Source: Erythrobacter sp.
GTDB taxonomy: Bacteria > Pseudomonadota > Alphaproteobacteria > Sphingomonadales > Sphingomonadaceae
Assembly: GCA_009993635.1 (NCBI GenBank)
Contig: JAACTC010000005.1
Span: 124,001-188,000, forward strand
Length of the DNA: 64,000 nucleotides
Reading direction: 5' to 3'
A program made the translations under genes and the position numbers. Under the pieces are notes generated by a model, which made no database searches, was not told the origin of the DNA, and worked only from the letters and a program-made list of their open reading frames with translations. Positions 1 to 8,036 of this stretch are shown piece after piece (positions within the stretch are counted from its first letter, which is position 1; each line of letters starts with the position of its first letter).

Positions 1-66
1 CGTGGCAGAAAGCAGGCACGACTGCAAAACATTGGCAGGTGGATTCAATTTGCGTAGCCTTGCTGA

Positions 67-564
67 ATGAATCTTGCGGACACAGAATTCGACTGGTTCA
101 TAACGCTCCTACCGGTCGGTATGGGCGCTTCTCTGCTTGTTTATGTTCTGTTTTTCTCTCCGGCACCGGAGGCGCCACCGGCAAATAGCACGATTTTCGG
201 ATGCTACGCCACAGACAGCGCGCCACCAATTCGAATCGACGAGAACGGCATGCAGATATTGCAGGAAGGCTTCCCGCTGATAGGCTTCCATTTAGAGCGC
301 CATAAGCAAGGCATAGTGCTAACAGCTGAAGCGCCAATCAATGCCCGGCCAAACAACGGGAAGTACGTATATGGCATTTCGGAGAGAGGCATCGGTTTGT
401 TCCTCAGGTTCTACAAAGTTTTGAACGGCAAAGTTTATGCCGTGTTTGAGCAAGCCGAGTTGAGCGGGTTTCGAATGTTGGCACGTGACGGGGGATACCT
501 GCCTTACGATCCGGTCGAAGCAGCGATATGCGAAGCGCCGCCGTATAGTCGAGCTTCATTCTAA
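67..564 (+). CDS. hypothetical membrane-anchored protein
   Basis: A 165-residue protein that I do not recognise. Residues about 11-30 are one hydrophobic segment rich in Leu, Val and Phe, followed by a Pro/Ala stretch (residues 32-39). This suggests an N-terminal membrane anchor with the rest outside the membrane, although it could be an uncleaved signal. The remainder is a mixed beta-rich sequence with two scattered Cys and no motif I can name. Codon use is less GC-biased than in the genes downstream, which may mean recent acquisition or relaxed constraint. Its stop overlaps the stop of the convergent holin gene by 4 bp. Confidence 0.6.
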   Translation: MNLADTEFDWFITLLPVGMGASLLVYVLFFSPAPEAPPANSTIFGCYATDSAPPIRIDENGMQILQEGFPLIGFHLERHKQGIVLTAEAPINARPNNGKYVYGISERGIGLFLRFYKVLNGKVYAVFEQAELSGFRMLARDGGYLPYDPVEAAICEAPPYSRASF

Positions 565-974
565 CGCTCCACGCCCTTCACTTTCCCCCACTGGCGTGCG
601 GCGGTGTAGCCGAGGTAGCCGGTACCGAAGAGGGCGTAGAGCTCCTCCGGCAACCCGCGCAGGTAGGCGGTGATGCCATTGCCGATGTTCACCGCCATGC
701 GCGGATCGAACGCGGAAAGCACGCCCATCGGCAGCGCGAACAGGATCATCGTGTACATGACGTACAGGAAGCTGGGCCGCGCGCGGCTGGTCCATGGATC
801 GGGCGACTGCGCTTCGGCGATGATCGCGGCCATCTGCGCCTCAATCAGCTTCAGTTCCTGCGATCCTTCCAGAGACAGCAGTTCGAGCTTGGCTTTCGCG
901 CGCGCTTCCTTGTCGGGAATGATCTTGTCGATGATCGAGGCGATGGGACCGATCAGGCTGTCGATTAGCGGCAT
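561..974 (-). CDS. GTA-type 3TM holin family protein
   Basis: A 137-residue protein matching the 'holin of 3TMs, for gene-transfer release' family. The N-terminus is amphipathic (starts MPLIDSLIGPIASIIDKIIP), then comes a charged helix rich in Ala, Glu and Lys, a Trp-containing segment, and a hydrophobic region (residues about 69-90) with a second weaker one near 97-125. Members form membrane pores that help release gene transfer agent particles or phage from the cell. No capsid, portal, terminase or endolysin gene lies beside it, so it is either a detached GTA accessory gene or has been reused. The family call is from sequence pattern; the role here is inference. Confidence 0.75.
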   Translation of the reverse strand: MPLIDSLIGPIASIIDKIIPDKEARAKAKLELLSLEGSQELKLIEAQMAAIIAEAQSPDPWTSRARPSFLYVMYTMILFALPMGVLSAFDPRMAVNIGNGITAYLRGLPEELYALFGTGYLGYTAARQWGKVKGVER

Positions 975-1099
975 TGGGACGACTCCGGAAAAGTGGAGCC
1001 GTGCTGGCTAACCATATCGGTTCGAGTAGGAAAATGGTTTTCGCATCTCGGGCGCGCGGCTACGCGGCACTGGTACAGTTCAAGCAAGGAGAGAGACGC

Positions 1100-1558
1100 A
1101 TGGCCGGGATCTGGTTCGACGATATGGAAGTGGGGCAGGTGATCGACCATCCGATCCGCCGCACGGTGACCGAAACGGACAATGTCATGTTCACCTGCAT
1201 GACCCACAATCCGGCGCAGCTGCATCTGGACGAGGAGTATATGAAGGGTACCGAGTTCGGCACCCGGATCGTCAATTCGTGCTTCACGCTGTCGGTAATG
1301 GTCGGCATTTCGGTGAACGACACGACGCTGGGCACTGCGGTCGCCAATCTGGGATGGGACGAGGTGCGTTTCCCCAAGCCGCTCTTCCATGGCGATACGA
1401 TCAACATCCAGACCGAGATCGTGGCCCTGCGTGAAAGCAAGTCGCGGCCCGAGGCGGGGATCGTCACCTTCGAGCACCGCGCATTCAACCAGCACGGCGA
1501 ACTGGTTGCCAGCTGCAAGCGCAGCGGCCTTCAGCGGAAACGCCCGGCAGAGGGATAG
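1100..1558 (+). CDS. MaoC-like hotdog-fold dehydratase/hydratase
   Basis: A 152-residue single-hotdog protein of the MaoC dehydratase family, whose members hydrate or dehydrate acyl-CoA thioesters. The start at 1100 is chosen because GGAGAGA lies just upstream at 1088-1094; an upstream in-frame start lacks this. The family's active-site region is visible at about residues 33-50 as NPAQLHLDEEYMKGTEFG. The usual catalytic pattern is Asp-x4-His (as in DFNPLH); here the Asp is not present and the spacing is one residue longer, as in the mesaconyl-CoA hydratase-like branch. Substrate is unknown. It stands alone, with no CitE-like lyase beside it in the window. Confidence 0.8.
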   Translation: MAGIWFDDMEVGQVIDHPIRRTVTETDNVMFTCMTHNPAQLHLDEEYMKGTEFGTRIVNSCFTLSVMVGISVNDTTLGTAVANLGWDEVRFPKPLFHGDTINIQTEIVALRESKSRPEAGIVTFEHRAFNQHGELVASCKRSGLQRKRPAEG

Positions 1559-1607
1559 GGCATCGCACATCGTTCGGTGAGGCGACGGCGGCGGGGCCGA
1601 TTATGAC

Positions 1608-1624
1608 AATGTGACAGTCACATT
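1608..1624. promoter_or_regulatory. perfect palindrome, possible operator
   Basis: AATGTGAC-A-GTCACATT is a perfect 8-1-8 inverted repeat in the gap between the MaoC-like gene and the next gene. The left half belongs to a longer string, ATGACAATGTGAC (1603-1615), which recurs as ATGACAATGTTACA at 1681-1694, about 60-75 bp before the next start. A site bound by a dimeric regulator is the simplest reading; no regulator gene is adjacent, so the binder is unknown. Confidence 0.45.
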
Positions 1625-1755
1625 CTCCGGTCCGATCCGCACCGAAGCGCAATTTCCGGCGCTTTTCGCATTACCGTTTGATGACAATGTTACATATTTG
1701 TTGCATTTCAGGCGAGGTTGTGCATACTGCTGCTCAAGAAGCAGGAGAAAGAACA

Positions 1756-2079
1756 ATGCTCGTACAGGGGATGATTGCCGCAGCGATGATGCTGCAAGGT
1801 GCACCACCGGCCGAGCCGGCCCCGATGCAGTCGGTGGCTCTGGTGCAGGCGCAGGAAGACCCGGCCAAATTGCTCAACCTCGGCGTGAAGCTTGCGATGG
1901 CTGGCGAAACCGATGCCGCGCGTCTGGCATTCGAGAAGGTCCGCGCGATGCGCGTCGACTACACGCTCGAAACGACCGATGGCCGTTTCGTCTATCCGGC
2001 GGATCTGGCCCGCGAGGGGCTGGAAATGCTGGAACGCGGTGACTTCGCGCGTGCGCGGGACAAGGTCGCCGCGCGTTAG
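1756..2079 (+). CDS. small exported helical-repeat-like hypothetical protein
   Basis: A 107-residue protein with a short hydrophobic N-terminus (residues 1-15) followed by a Pro/Ala-rich stretch, consistent with a signal peptide. The mature part (about residues 33-105) is helical, and LLNLGVKLAMAGETDAARLAFEKV resembles one tetratricopeptide repeat in spacing of Leu, Gly and Ala. The last residues (GLEMLERGDFARARDKVA) look like a second half-repeat. Start chosen at 1756 because AGGAGAAA precedes it at 1742-1749. No function can be assigned; it is transcribed toward the secretion operon but separated from it by strong hairpins. Confidence 0.55.
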   Translation: MLVQGMIAAAMMLQGAPPAEPAPMQSVALVQAQEDPAKLLNLGVKLAMAGETDAARLAFEKVRAMRVDYTLETTDGRFVYPADLAREGLEMLERGDFARARDKVAAR

Positions 2080-2093
2080 GCGCCATCAAAACC

Positions 2094-2123
2094 CAGCGCA
2101 CGCCGTGTTCGCGGCGTGCGCTG
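2094..2123 (+). terminator. 12-bp perfect hairpin, likely transcription stop
   Basis: CAGCGCACGCCG (2094-2105) pairs perfectly with CGGCGTGCGCTG (2112-2123) around a six-base loop. It sits 15 bp after the stop of the small exported protein gene. There is no U-run after it, so if it stops transcription it is not a classical intrinsic terminator; it could equally be an mRNA 3'-end stabiliser. Confidence 0.45.
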
Positions 2124-2130
2124 CAGGATG

Positions 2131-2200
2131 ATTGCATGCCGCCGCCTGGCGTTTCGGGACGATCTCCCGAAACAGCTTGGCGGCGGCAAGCCGTTGCAAA
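2131..2200 (+). other. nested hairpin upstream of the T4SS operon
   Basis: Three helices are nested around one loop: TTGCA (2132-2136) with TGCAA (2195-2199), GCCGCCGCC (2138-2146) with GGCGGCGGC (2179-2187), and GTTTCGGGA (2151-2159) with TCCCGAAAC (2165-2173), closed by a five-base loop. The two inner 9-bp helices are perfect. It lies between the preceding gene and the first secretion gene, about 85 bp before its start. It could be an RNA leader, a protein-binding site or a REP-like element. Confidence 0.5.
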
Positions 2201-2284
2201 ATCGGGATTACGCGCGGGAACCCTTCGACCGCCTGTCACCGCGCTGTCATGTATGATAGCCAAGGCGGCAGGACGGAGGGCTCG

Positions 2285-2953
2285 ATGATTCTCGTCACAA
2301 CGGGTCGGCTGGCTGCATTTGCGGCATTGACCCTACTTACGGCTCCGGCGCGGGCCGACGTTATGGAAATCGGAGAGGAAGGCGCGCGATGGATCGCGGG
2401 CCAGCGCGCAGGCATGCCTGCCGCAGGTCTGGAAATGACCGCGGCGCAGGCCGATGCGCTGGGCACCGTCTACGCCGAAATCGTATCGCTGGATGGGGAC
2501 GCGGCAATCGAAGGCCTGCCGGTCGAAGCGACCTCCGATTTGCGCCAGAGCGCGCGTGCCGTGCCCGCCGGTTACCAGGCCAAGGTTGCCGAACTGGCAG
2601 CGCGGTTCGATCTCAGCCCCAGCCTGATCGAGGCGCTGGTGTGGCAGGAAAGCCGCTGGCGCGAAAACGCGGTGTCGCCGGTCGGTGCGCGCGGTCTTGC
2701 GCAGCTGATGCCCGGAACCGCGCGCGATCTGGGTGTGAACCCGGACGATCCCTTCGCCAATCTCGAAGGCGGGGCGCGTTACCTTCGCGAACAGCTCGAT
2801 CGGTTCGACGGCGATCTCGAAAAGGCCCTGGCTGCCTATAACGCAGGCCCGGGCCGCGTATTGCGCGCCAATGGCGTGCCGCGTATTCGTGAAACGCAAG
2901 CTTACGTGGCGGCTATCATGGGTCGTCTCGCCAATCATTCCCGGAAAGATTAA
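2285..2953 (+). CDS. virB1: VirB1-like lytic transglycosylase
   Basis: A 222-residue exported lytic transglycosylase of the SLT family, which cleaves peptidoglycan to open a path for the secretion channel. A signal peptide covers about residues 1-24 (LAAFAALTLLTAPARA). The catalytic domain spans about residues 95-215, with the catalytic Glu122 in WQESRW, then GARGLAQLMPGTA and the AYNAGPG motif. Start chosen at 2285 because GGAGG is at 2275-2279; a longer reading to 2132 would lack a signal sequence. It is the first gene of the VirB-like operon, and virB2 begins 10 bp after its stop, which supports the VirB1 assignment over a housekeeping transglycosylase. Confidence 0.85.
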   Translation: MILVTTGRLAAFAALTLLTAPARADVMEIGEEGARWIAGQRAGMPAAGLEMTAAQADALGTVYAEIVSLDGDAAIEGLPVEATSDLRQSARAVPAGYQAKVAELAARFDLSPSLIEALVWQESRWRENAVSPVGARGLAQLMPGTARDLGVNPDDPFANLEGGARYLREQLDRFDGDLEKALAAYNAGPGRVLRANGVPRIRETQAYVAAIMGRLANHSRKD

Positions 2954-2963
2954 AGGTACTTCG

Positions 2964-3266
2964 ATGAAAGTGATCTCTCGCCTTGCCGCGTTATTTGCGC
3001 TGCTTTCGCCGACGATGGCTCTCGCGCAGGTGCAGACGCAGGACCCGGCAGGCTCCGGCCCGATCGTCAACGCGCTGGCGTGGCTGCAGGGCACGCTGCT
3101 GGGCAACGTCGCCACCGCCGTCGCGGTGATGGCGGTGGCCGCGGTGGGCTTCATGATGCTGACCGGGCGCCTCAACTGGCGGTTCGGCGCGACCGTGATC
3201 ATCGGCGTGTTCATCCTGTTCGGCGCGGCCTCGATCGTGTCCGGCATTCAGGCTGCAGCAGGCTAG
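2964..3266 (+). CDS. virB2: VirB2-type pilin
   Basis: A 100-residue TrbC/VirB2 family pilin subunit. It has a signal peptide of about 22 residues ending ALAQ, a short polar segment, and two hydrophobic helices (about residues 42-60 and 70-95) separated by a basic loop, GRLNWR. This is the fold of conjugation pilins, which sit in the inner membrane before assembly into a pilus. Length and order between VirB1 and VirB3 fit the family. Start at 2964 gives an intact signal peptide; a longer reading from 2871 would be buried in virB1. Confidence 0.88.
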   Translation: MKVISRLAALFALLSPTMALAQVQTQDPAGSGPIVNALAWLQGTLLGNVATAVAVMAVAAVGFMMLTGRLNWRFGATVIIGVFILFGAASIVSGIQAAAG

Positions 3267-3288
3267 GAGGGGAAGCCAAGGGTCGCAC

Positions 3289-3573
3289 ATGGATCAGCTC
3301 GTCCGCCATCCGGTGCACCGCGCACTGACCCGCCCGCAGATGTTCGCGGGCGTGACGATGAACTATTTCATCATCAATATCGGCGTGACGACCGAAGTGT
3401 TCCTGATCACCGGCAGCTGGCTTGCCCTGCCGGTCGCGGTGGTGATGCACGGCATCGGCTATTTCGCCTGCATGCGCGAACCGCGCATCTTCGACCTGTG
3501 GATCACCAAGGTCAGCAAGTGCCCGCGGGTCAAGAATTACAAGCGGTGGGGCTGCAACAGCTATACCGCGTAA
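3289..3573 (+). CDS. virB3: VirB3 inner-membrane protein
   Basis: A 94-residue VirB3 protein. Its start, with HPVHRALTRPQMFAGV, is typical of the family, and two adjacent hydrophobic segments follow (about residues 25-62). VirB3 sits in the inner membrane and works with the VirB4 ATPase in pilus and channel assembly; in some systems the two are fused. Here they are separate, 28 bp apart, with a GGAGGG ribosome-binding site before virB4. Three Cys in the C-terminal part (FACMREP, KCPRV, WGCNS) are a feature of this copy. Confidence 0.88.
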   Translation: MDQLVRHPVHRALTRPQMFAGVTMNYFIINIGVTTEVFLITGSWLALPVAVVMHGIGYFACMREPRIFDLWITKVSKCPRVKNYKRWGCNSYTA

Positions 3574-3601
3574 TGGTTAGCCGACCTAGGAGGGTCGACT
3601 T

Positions 3602-6040
3602 ATGAGCAAATGGAAAGGAGCCGCCGCCTGGAGCGCGAAGGAAGCCCGTGTCGGCGACCGGTTGCCCTATGCGCGTCTGGTCGACGAGAACGCGCTTCTG
3701 TTGCGCGATGGCTCCTTGCTCACCGCGATCCAGGTGCCGGGCCTGCTGTTCGAGACCGAGGATACCGAAGCACTAAACGCGCACGCCGCGACGCGCGAAG
3801 TGATGCTGCGCTCCACCCTCGATAGCCGCTTCGTGATGTACCACCACGTGATCCGCCGCCGGGTCGAGGTGGAGCTGGACGCTGAGTTCAAGGATCCGCT
3901 CGCTGCCCACATCGACGCGCGGTGGAAGGACCGGCTCGGTTCGGGATCGCTGTTCATCAACGACCAGTTCGTCACGCTGATCCGCCGCCCCGCGCGCGGC
4001 AAGGCGGGCTGGGTGGAGAAGGCGAGCAAGGCGCTCAACAAGCGCAAGAAGGACGCGGTCGAGGTCGACCCGAAGGATCTGCGCGCCCTGCGGGCCGCCG
4101 CGACGGGTCTGGTCGCCTCGCTGCAACCTTATGGTGCGGCGCTGCTGGGCGATTACACCGGACCGGCGGGCTACACCAATTCGGAAATTCTGGAGCTGCT
4201 ATCGGCGCTCTATAATGGCGAGATGCGGCCGGTGCGCCGCCCGGCGGAAGATCGCGATATCGGGCATTTCCTGCCCTATCGCCGGGCCAGCTTCGGCCTT
4301 GATGCGATGGAACTGCGCGGCAGCGGAGACCCGGACTTCGCGGCAATGCTGAGCCTGAAGGATTATCCCGACGCGACCAGCCCGGGCCTGCTCGATGGCC
4401 TGCTGCGGCTGCCTTACGAAATGGTCGTGTCGGAAAGCTACGCCCCGGCGGAGCGGACCACCGCGCGCGAGCGGATGGACCTCGCGATCCGCCGGCTGCG
4501 CTCGGTCGACGAGGAAGCGCAGGCCGAACGCAACGACATGATGGCCGCGCGCGATGCGCTTGGTAATGGCGCGGTCGGCTTCGGCGATCATCACCTCAGC
4601 GTGCTGGTGCGCGAGCGCACGCTGCCCCGCCTCGACGACGCGACCGCCGCGTGCTCCGCCGCGCTGGCCGATACGGGCGCGATCGTGGTGCGCGAGGATA
4701 CCAATCTGGAGCCCGCTTTTTGGGCGCAGTTCCCGGGCAACGAGCAGTATATCGTGCGCCGCGCGATGATCTCTTCCGCCAATATGGCGAGCTTCGGATC
4801 ACTGCACGGTTTCGCGCTGGGCCAGGCGGACGGCAACCACTGGGGCGAAGCGGTGACGCTGCTGGAAACGACAAGCGCCACGCCGTTCTTCTTCAACTTC
4901 CACAATGGCGATCTGGGCAACTTCTCGGTCATTGGGCCTTCCGGTTCGGGCAAGACCGTGGTGATGAACTTCCTCGCCGCGCAGGCGCAGAAGTTCAATC
5001 CGCGGACCATCCTGTTCGACAAGGATCGCGGCGCGGAGCTGTTCGTGCGCGGGATCGGCGGGCGCTACGACCGGATCTACGCGGGCGAGCCGAGCGGGTT
5101 CAATCCGCTGTCATTGCCCGACAGCCCGGCGAACCGCGCCTTCCTGCGCGACTGGCTGGGCGTGATGCTGAAGGCCGAAGGGCCTGAAGAACTGCAGACC
5201 GTCAGCCATGCTGTGGATGCCGCATACGAAAACGATGCGAGCCTGCGCCGCCTGCGCAATTTCCGCGAATTGCTGAGCGGTACGCGCCGGCCCGAACCGG
5301 GTGATCTTGCCGACCGGCTCTCGGCATGGATTCACGGAGGCGAGCATGCCTGGCTGTTCGATAACGAGACCGACGAGCTCGATCTGGAGCGCAGGACTCT
5401 CGGCTTCGACATGACCGCGCTGCTCGAAAACCCGCGCCTGCGCACGCCGACGATGATGTACCTGTTCCACCGGATCGAGGAGCGACTGGACGGCGAGCCG
5501 ACGATGATCCTGATCGACGAGGGCTGGAAGGCGCTCGACGATGAGGTCTTCGCCGCGCGCATTCGCGACTGGCTCAAGACGCTGCGGAAACGCAACGCGC
5601 TGGTCGGATTCGCGACGCAGAGCGCGCGCGATGCGCTGGAAAGCCGCATCTCCACCGCGCTGGTCGAACAGACCGCGACGATGGTGTTCATGCCCAACAG
5701 CCGCGCGCGGCCCGAGGATTACTGCGACGGCTTCGGCCTCACCAGCCACGAGCTGGCGCTGATCCGCACGCTGCCCGCGCACAGCCGCTGTTTTCTCGTG
5801 CGCCAGCCGGATGCGAGCGTGGTCGTACGGCTCGATCTGTCGAACGCGCCCGAAGTGCTCACCATCCTGTCGGGCCGCGAAAGCAGTGTCCGGCGGCTCG
5901 ACCTGTTGCGCGAGGCGGTGGGCGACGATCCCGCAGACTGGTTCCCCGCGCTTACCGGCCATGCCTGGCCCGCACCGCGCGCCGACGGCGCGAAGGATGA
6001 CGACGCCACCGTGCTGCCGTTCAAGCAGGCGGCCGAATGA
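3602..6040 (+). CDS. virB4: VirB4 secretion ATPase
   Basis: An 812-residue VirB4/CagE family ATPase, the conserved energy unit of type IV secretion. The N-terminal domain (to about residue 400) is variable. The C-terminal RecA-like domain carries Walker A GPSGSGKT at 445-452 and Walker B MILIDEGW near 635-642, followed by TLRKRNALVGFATQS. Length is normal (790-830). GGAGGGTCG just before the ATG gives a strong ribosome-binding site. Its stop overlaps the virB6 start by 4 bp, so the two are probably translationally coupled. No residue expected to be essential is missing. Confidence 0.93.
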   Translation: MSKWKGAAAWSAKEARVGDRLPYARLVDENALLLRDGSLLTAIQVPGLLFETEDTEALNAHAATREVMLRSTLDSRFVMYHHVIRRRVEVELDAEFKDPLAAHIDARWKDRLGSGSLFINDQFVTLIRRPARGKAGWVEKASKALNKRKKDAVEVDPKDLRALRAAATGLVASLQPYGAALLGDYTGPAGYTNSEILELLSALYNGEMRPVRRPAEDRDIGHFLPYRRASFGLDAMELRGSGDPDFAAMLSLKDYPDATSPGLLDGLLRLPYEMVVSESYAPAERTTARERMDLAIRRLRSVDEEAQAERNDMMAARDALGNGAVGFGDHHLSVLVRERTLPRLDDATAACSAALADTGAIVVREDTNLEPAFWAQFPGNEQYIVRRAMISSANMASFGSLHGFALGQADGNHWGEAVTLLETTSATPFFFNFHNGDLGNFSVIGPSGSGKTVVMNFLAAQAQKFNPRTILFDKDRGAELFVRGIGGRYDRIYAGEPSGFNPLSLPDSPANRAFLRDWLGVMLKAEGPEELQTVSHAVDAAYENDASLRRLRNFRELLSGTRRPEPGDLADRLSAWIHGGEHAWLFDNETDELDLERRTLGFDMTALLENPRLRTPTMMYLFHRIEERLDGEPTMILIDEGWKALDDEVFAARIRDWLKTLRKRNALVGFATQSARDALESRISTALVEQTATMVFMPNSRARPEDYCDGFGLTSHELALIRTLPAHSRCFLVRQPDASVVVRLDLSNAPEVLTILSGRESSVRRLDLLREAVGDDPADWFPALTGHAWPAPRADGAKDDDATVLPFKQAAE

Positions 6041-7233
6041 GCGCGGCCATGACCACCGGGGGCTCCTGCGACCTTGCAATGTCGGAGGCCGCGGGCGGCG
6101 TCGCTGCCGCGTTGCAGGCGGTCAATTGCGTCGCATCCGAAGTGACCGGCGCAACCTTCGGGCGGCTGTTCGCGCCCGGCGGCGCGCTGGTGACCGTGCT
6201 CACCATCCTGCTGACGCTGTATGTTGCGTTTTTCGCGATCCAGTTGATCACCGGCCGCAGCACGCTGGGCGTCAGCACGCTCACCCCCAAGATGCTGCGG
6301 ATCGGCCTGGTGCTGACCTTCGTGACCAGCTGGGTCGCGTACCAGAGCGTTTTTTGGAACATCTTCGTCGAAGGGCCGGACTGGCTGGCGGGTGTTCTCA
6401 CCGGCGATAGCGGGTCCGCCACGCAAACCTTTGCCGCCAAGGTCGATGTAGTGTTCGCCGCGGTCCAGCAGGCTTCCGCCGGGCAGACCGATATCGAAAC
6501 CTTTTCGCCCGCCGGGATGCTGTGGATGGGCGCACTGCTGTTCATGCTCGGCACCGTAGGCGTGCTGGTCACCGCGCGGATCGCGCTGGCGCTGCTGGTG
6601 GCGCTGGGGCCGATCTTCCTCGTGCTGGCGCTGTTCGACGGTACGCGGGGGCTGTTCGTGGGCTGGCTCAAGGGTCTGACCATGATGGCGCTGACACCGC
6701 TTTTCGCGGTGCTTGGCGGCTCGATCATGCTGGAAATGTCGGTCCCCATTCTGGCTGCGCTCAATGCGATACCGGGGGAAATTCCTGCCCGTGCCGCGAT
6801 GGCGTTCTTCATGGTGGGCGCGGTGCATGTCGCGCTTATGGTCATGGTGATCAAGGTGATGGGCACGGTCGTGGGCGGCTGGCAGGTCTTTGGCCTGGCG
6901 CGCAGCGACAGCGAAAGCGGGCAGGGCGGTCGGTCGGCCAGTGCTCCGGCCCCGGCGCCCGCGCCTGCCACGGTCTATGGCCCCGCCAGCGGATCGCAGC
7001 CCGCACCGTCCAGCGCGGCGCGGCGCACCGCGGTGGTGGCAGCAGCCCCGCCGATGGCGGCGAACGATACCGGCGGCAGCGGTGGGTCGGGCGGATCGCG
7101 CGTGACCAATGTCTACGCGACGTCTTCAGGTACCGGTCAGGCCGGAGAAACTAGCAAGGCGGCATCGCGCACCACGGGGCTTGGCTCCCGCTTCAAGGCT
7201 GCGCCTGCACGTCAGACGGAGAAAGTGAAATGA
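6037..7233 (+). CDS. virB6: VirB6/TrbL inner-membrane channel protein
   Basis: A 398-residue polytopic VirB6/TrbL protein, which lines the inner-membrane part of the secretion channel. Hydrophobic segments lie at about residues 50-72, 85-105, 160-185, 190-205, 220-245 and 255-285. The last ~110 residues (from about 290) change abruptly to Ala, Pro, Ser, Gly and Thr-rich sequence without hydrophobic segments, probably a disordered tail. Its start overlaps the virB4 stop and its stop overlaps the virB9 start, each by 4 bp. Classical operons place virB7 and virB8 exactly here; there is no space for them. Confidence 0.88.
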   Translation: MSAAMTTGGSCDLAMSEAAGGVAAALQAVNCVASEVTGATFGRLFAPGGALVTVLTILLTLYVAFFAIQLITGRSTLGVSTLTPKMLRIGLVLTFVTSWVAYQSVFWNIFVEGPDWLAGVLTGDSGSATQTFAAKVDVVFAAVQQASAGQTDIETFSPAGMLWMGALLFMLGTVGVLVTARIALALLVALGPIFLVLALFDGTRGLFVGWLKGLTMMALTPLFAVLGGSIMLEMSVPILAALNAIPGEIPARAAMAFFMVGAVHVALMVMVIKVMGTVVGGWQVFGLARSDSESGQGGRSASAPAPAPAPATVYGPASGSQPAPSSAARRTAVVAAAPPMAANDTGGSGGSGGSRVTNVYATSSGTGQAGETSKAASRTTGLGSRFKAAPARQTEKVK

Positions 7234-8009
7234 TCCGCGCGATTTTCCCCGCGCTCACCTGCGTCGCCATTCTGGCTGCGAATCCCGCGCTCGCGCAGGA
7301 TCCGCGCCTGGTCGAACGGCTTTACAACCCCAACGAAGTGGTTGTGATCGAGGGCAAGACCAAGGTTCAGGCGACCATCGAGTTCGGCGACGGCGAGTCG
7401 ATCGAAAATGTCGCGATTGGCGATTCTAATGCCTGGCAGGTGACCCCCAACAGCCGCGCAGACCTGCTGTTCGTGAAGCCGCTGCAGCCCACCGCCCAGA
7501 CCAACATGACCGTGGTCACGAACCGCCACACCTATCTGTTCGATCTGGTCGCGAGCCCGCGCGCAAAGCCGCTCTACGTGCTGCGCTTCACCTATCCCGA
7601 TCCGCCGCCCGAAGAGGATGAGGAGCAGCTTGCCGAGAGCGCGCCGGGAGCCCCGAATGCGCTGGAGATGGCCGCGGTGGAAGATCCGCTGGCCGTGGTC
7701 GACCCGGCAATGCTGAACTTCAAGTGGGCAGCGCAGGGCGAACGTAGCCTGCAACCCAACGAGGTGTTCGACGATGGCCGCTCCACCTACCTGAGGTGGG
7801 AACAGGAGCGTCCGGTTCCGGCGATCCTGATAGAGAATTTCGAAGGCGACGAAGGCCCGGTCAATTCGACCGTTCGCGGCGACACCGTGATCGTGGATGG
7901 TGTACCGCAGAAGATCATCCTGCGGTCTGGTCGCGAAAAAGCCACACTGGTGAACAATGGTCCGGCGCGGGCAACCGCCGCGAGCGGGCCGGTCAACGGC
8001 GGCCGCTAG
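7230..8009 (+). CDS. virB9: VirB9/TrbG outer-membrane core protein
   Basis: A 259-residue VirB9 family protein, a ring component of the T4SS outer-membrane core complex. It has a signal peptide of about 22 residues ending ALAQ, an N-terminal domain with RLVERLYNPNEVV and the family's FGDGESIENVAIGDS motif, an acidic linker (PPPEEDEEQ, near residue 130), and a C-terminal beta domain with VFDDGRSTYLRW. There is no lipobox Cys after the signal, so it does not replace the missing VirB7 lipoprotein. It is coupled to virB6 by a 4-bp overlap and followed by virB10 after 27 bp. Confidence 0.92.
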   Translation: MIRAIFPALTCVAILAANPALAQDPRLVERLYNPNEVVVIEGKTKVQATIEFGDGESIENVAIGDSNAWQVTPNSRADLLFVKPLQPTAQTNMTVVTNRHTYLFDLVASPRAKPLYVLRFTYPDPPPEEDEEQLAESAPGAPNALEMAAVEDPLAVVDPAMLNFKWAAQGERSLQPNEVFDDGRSTYLRWEQERPVPAILIENFEGDEGPVNSTVRGDTVIVDGVPQKIILRSGREKATLVNNGPARATAASGPVNGGR

Positions 8010-8036
8010 GCCAGTCGGCAAAAGGGAAGCGATACT

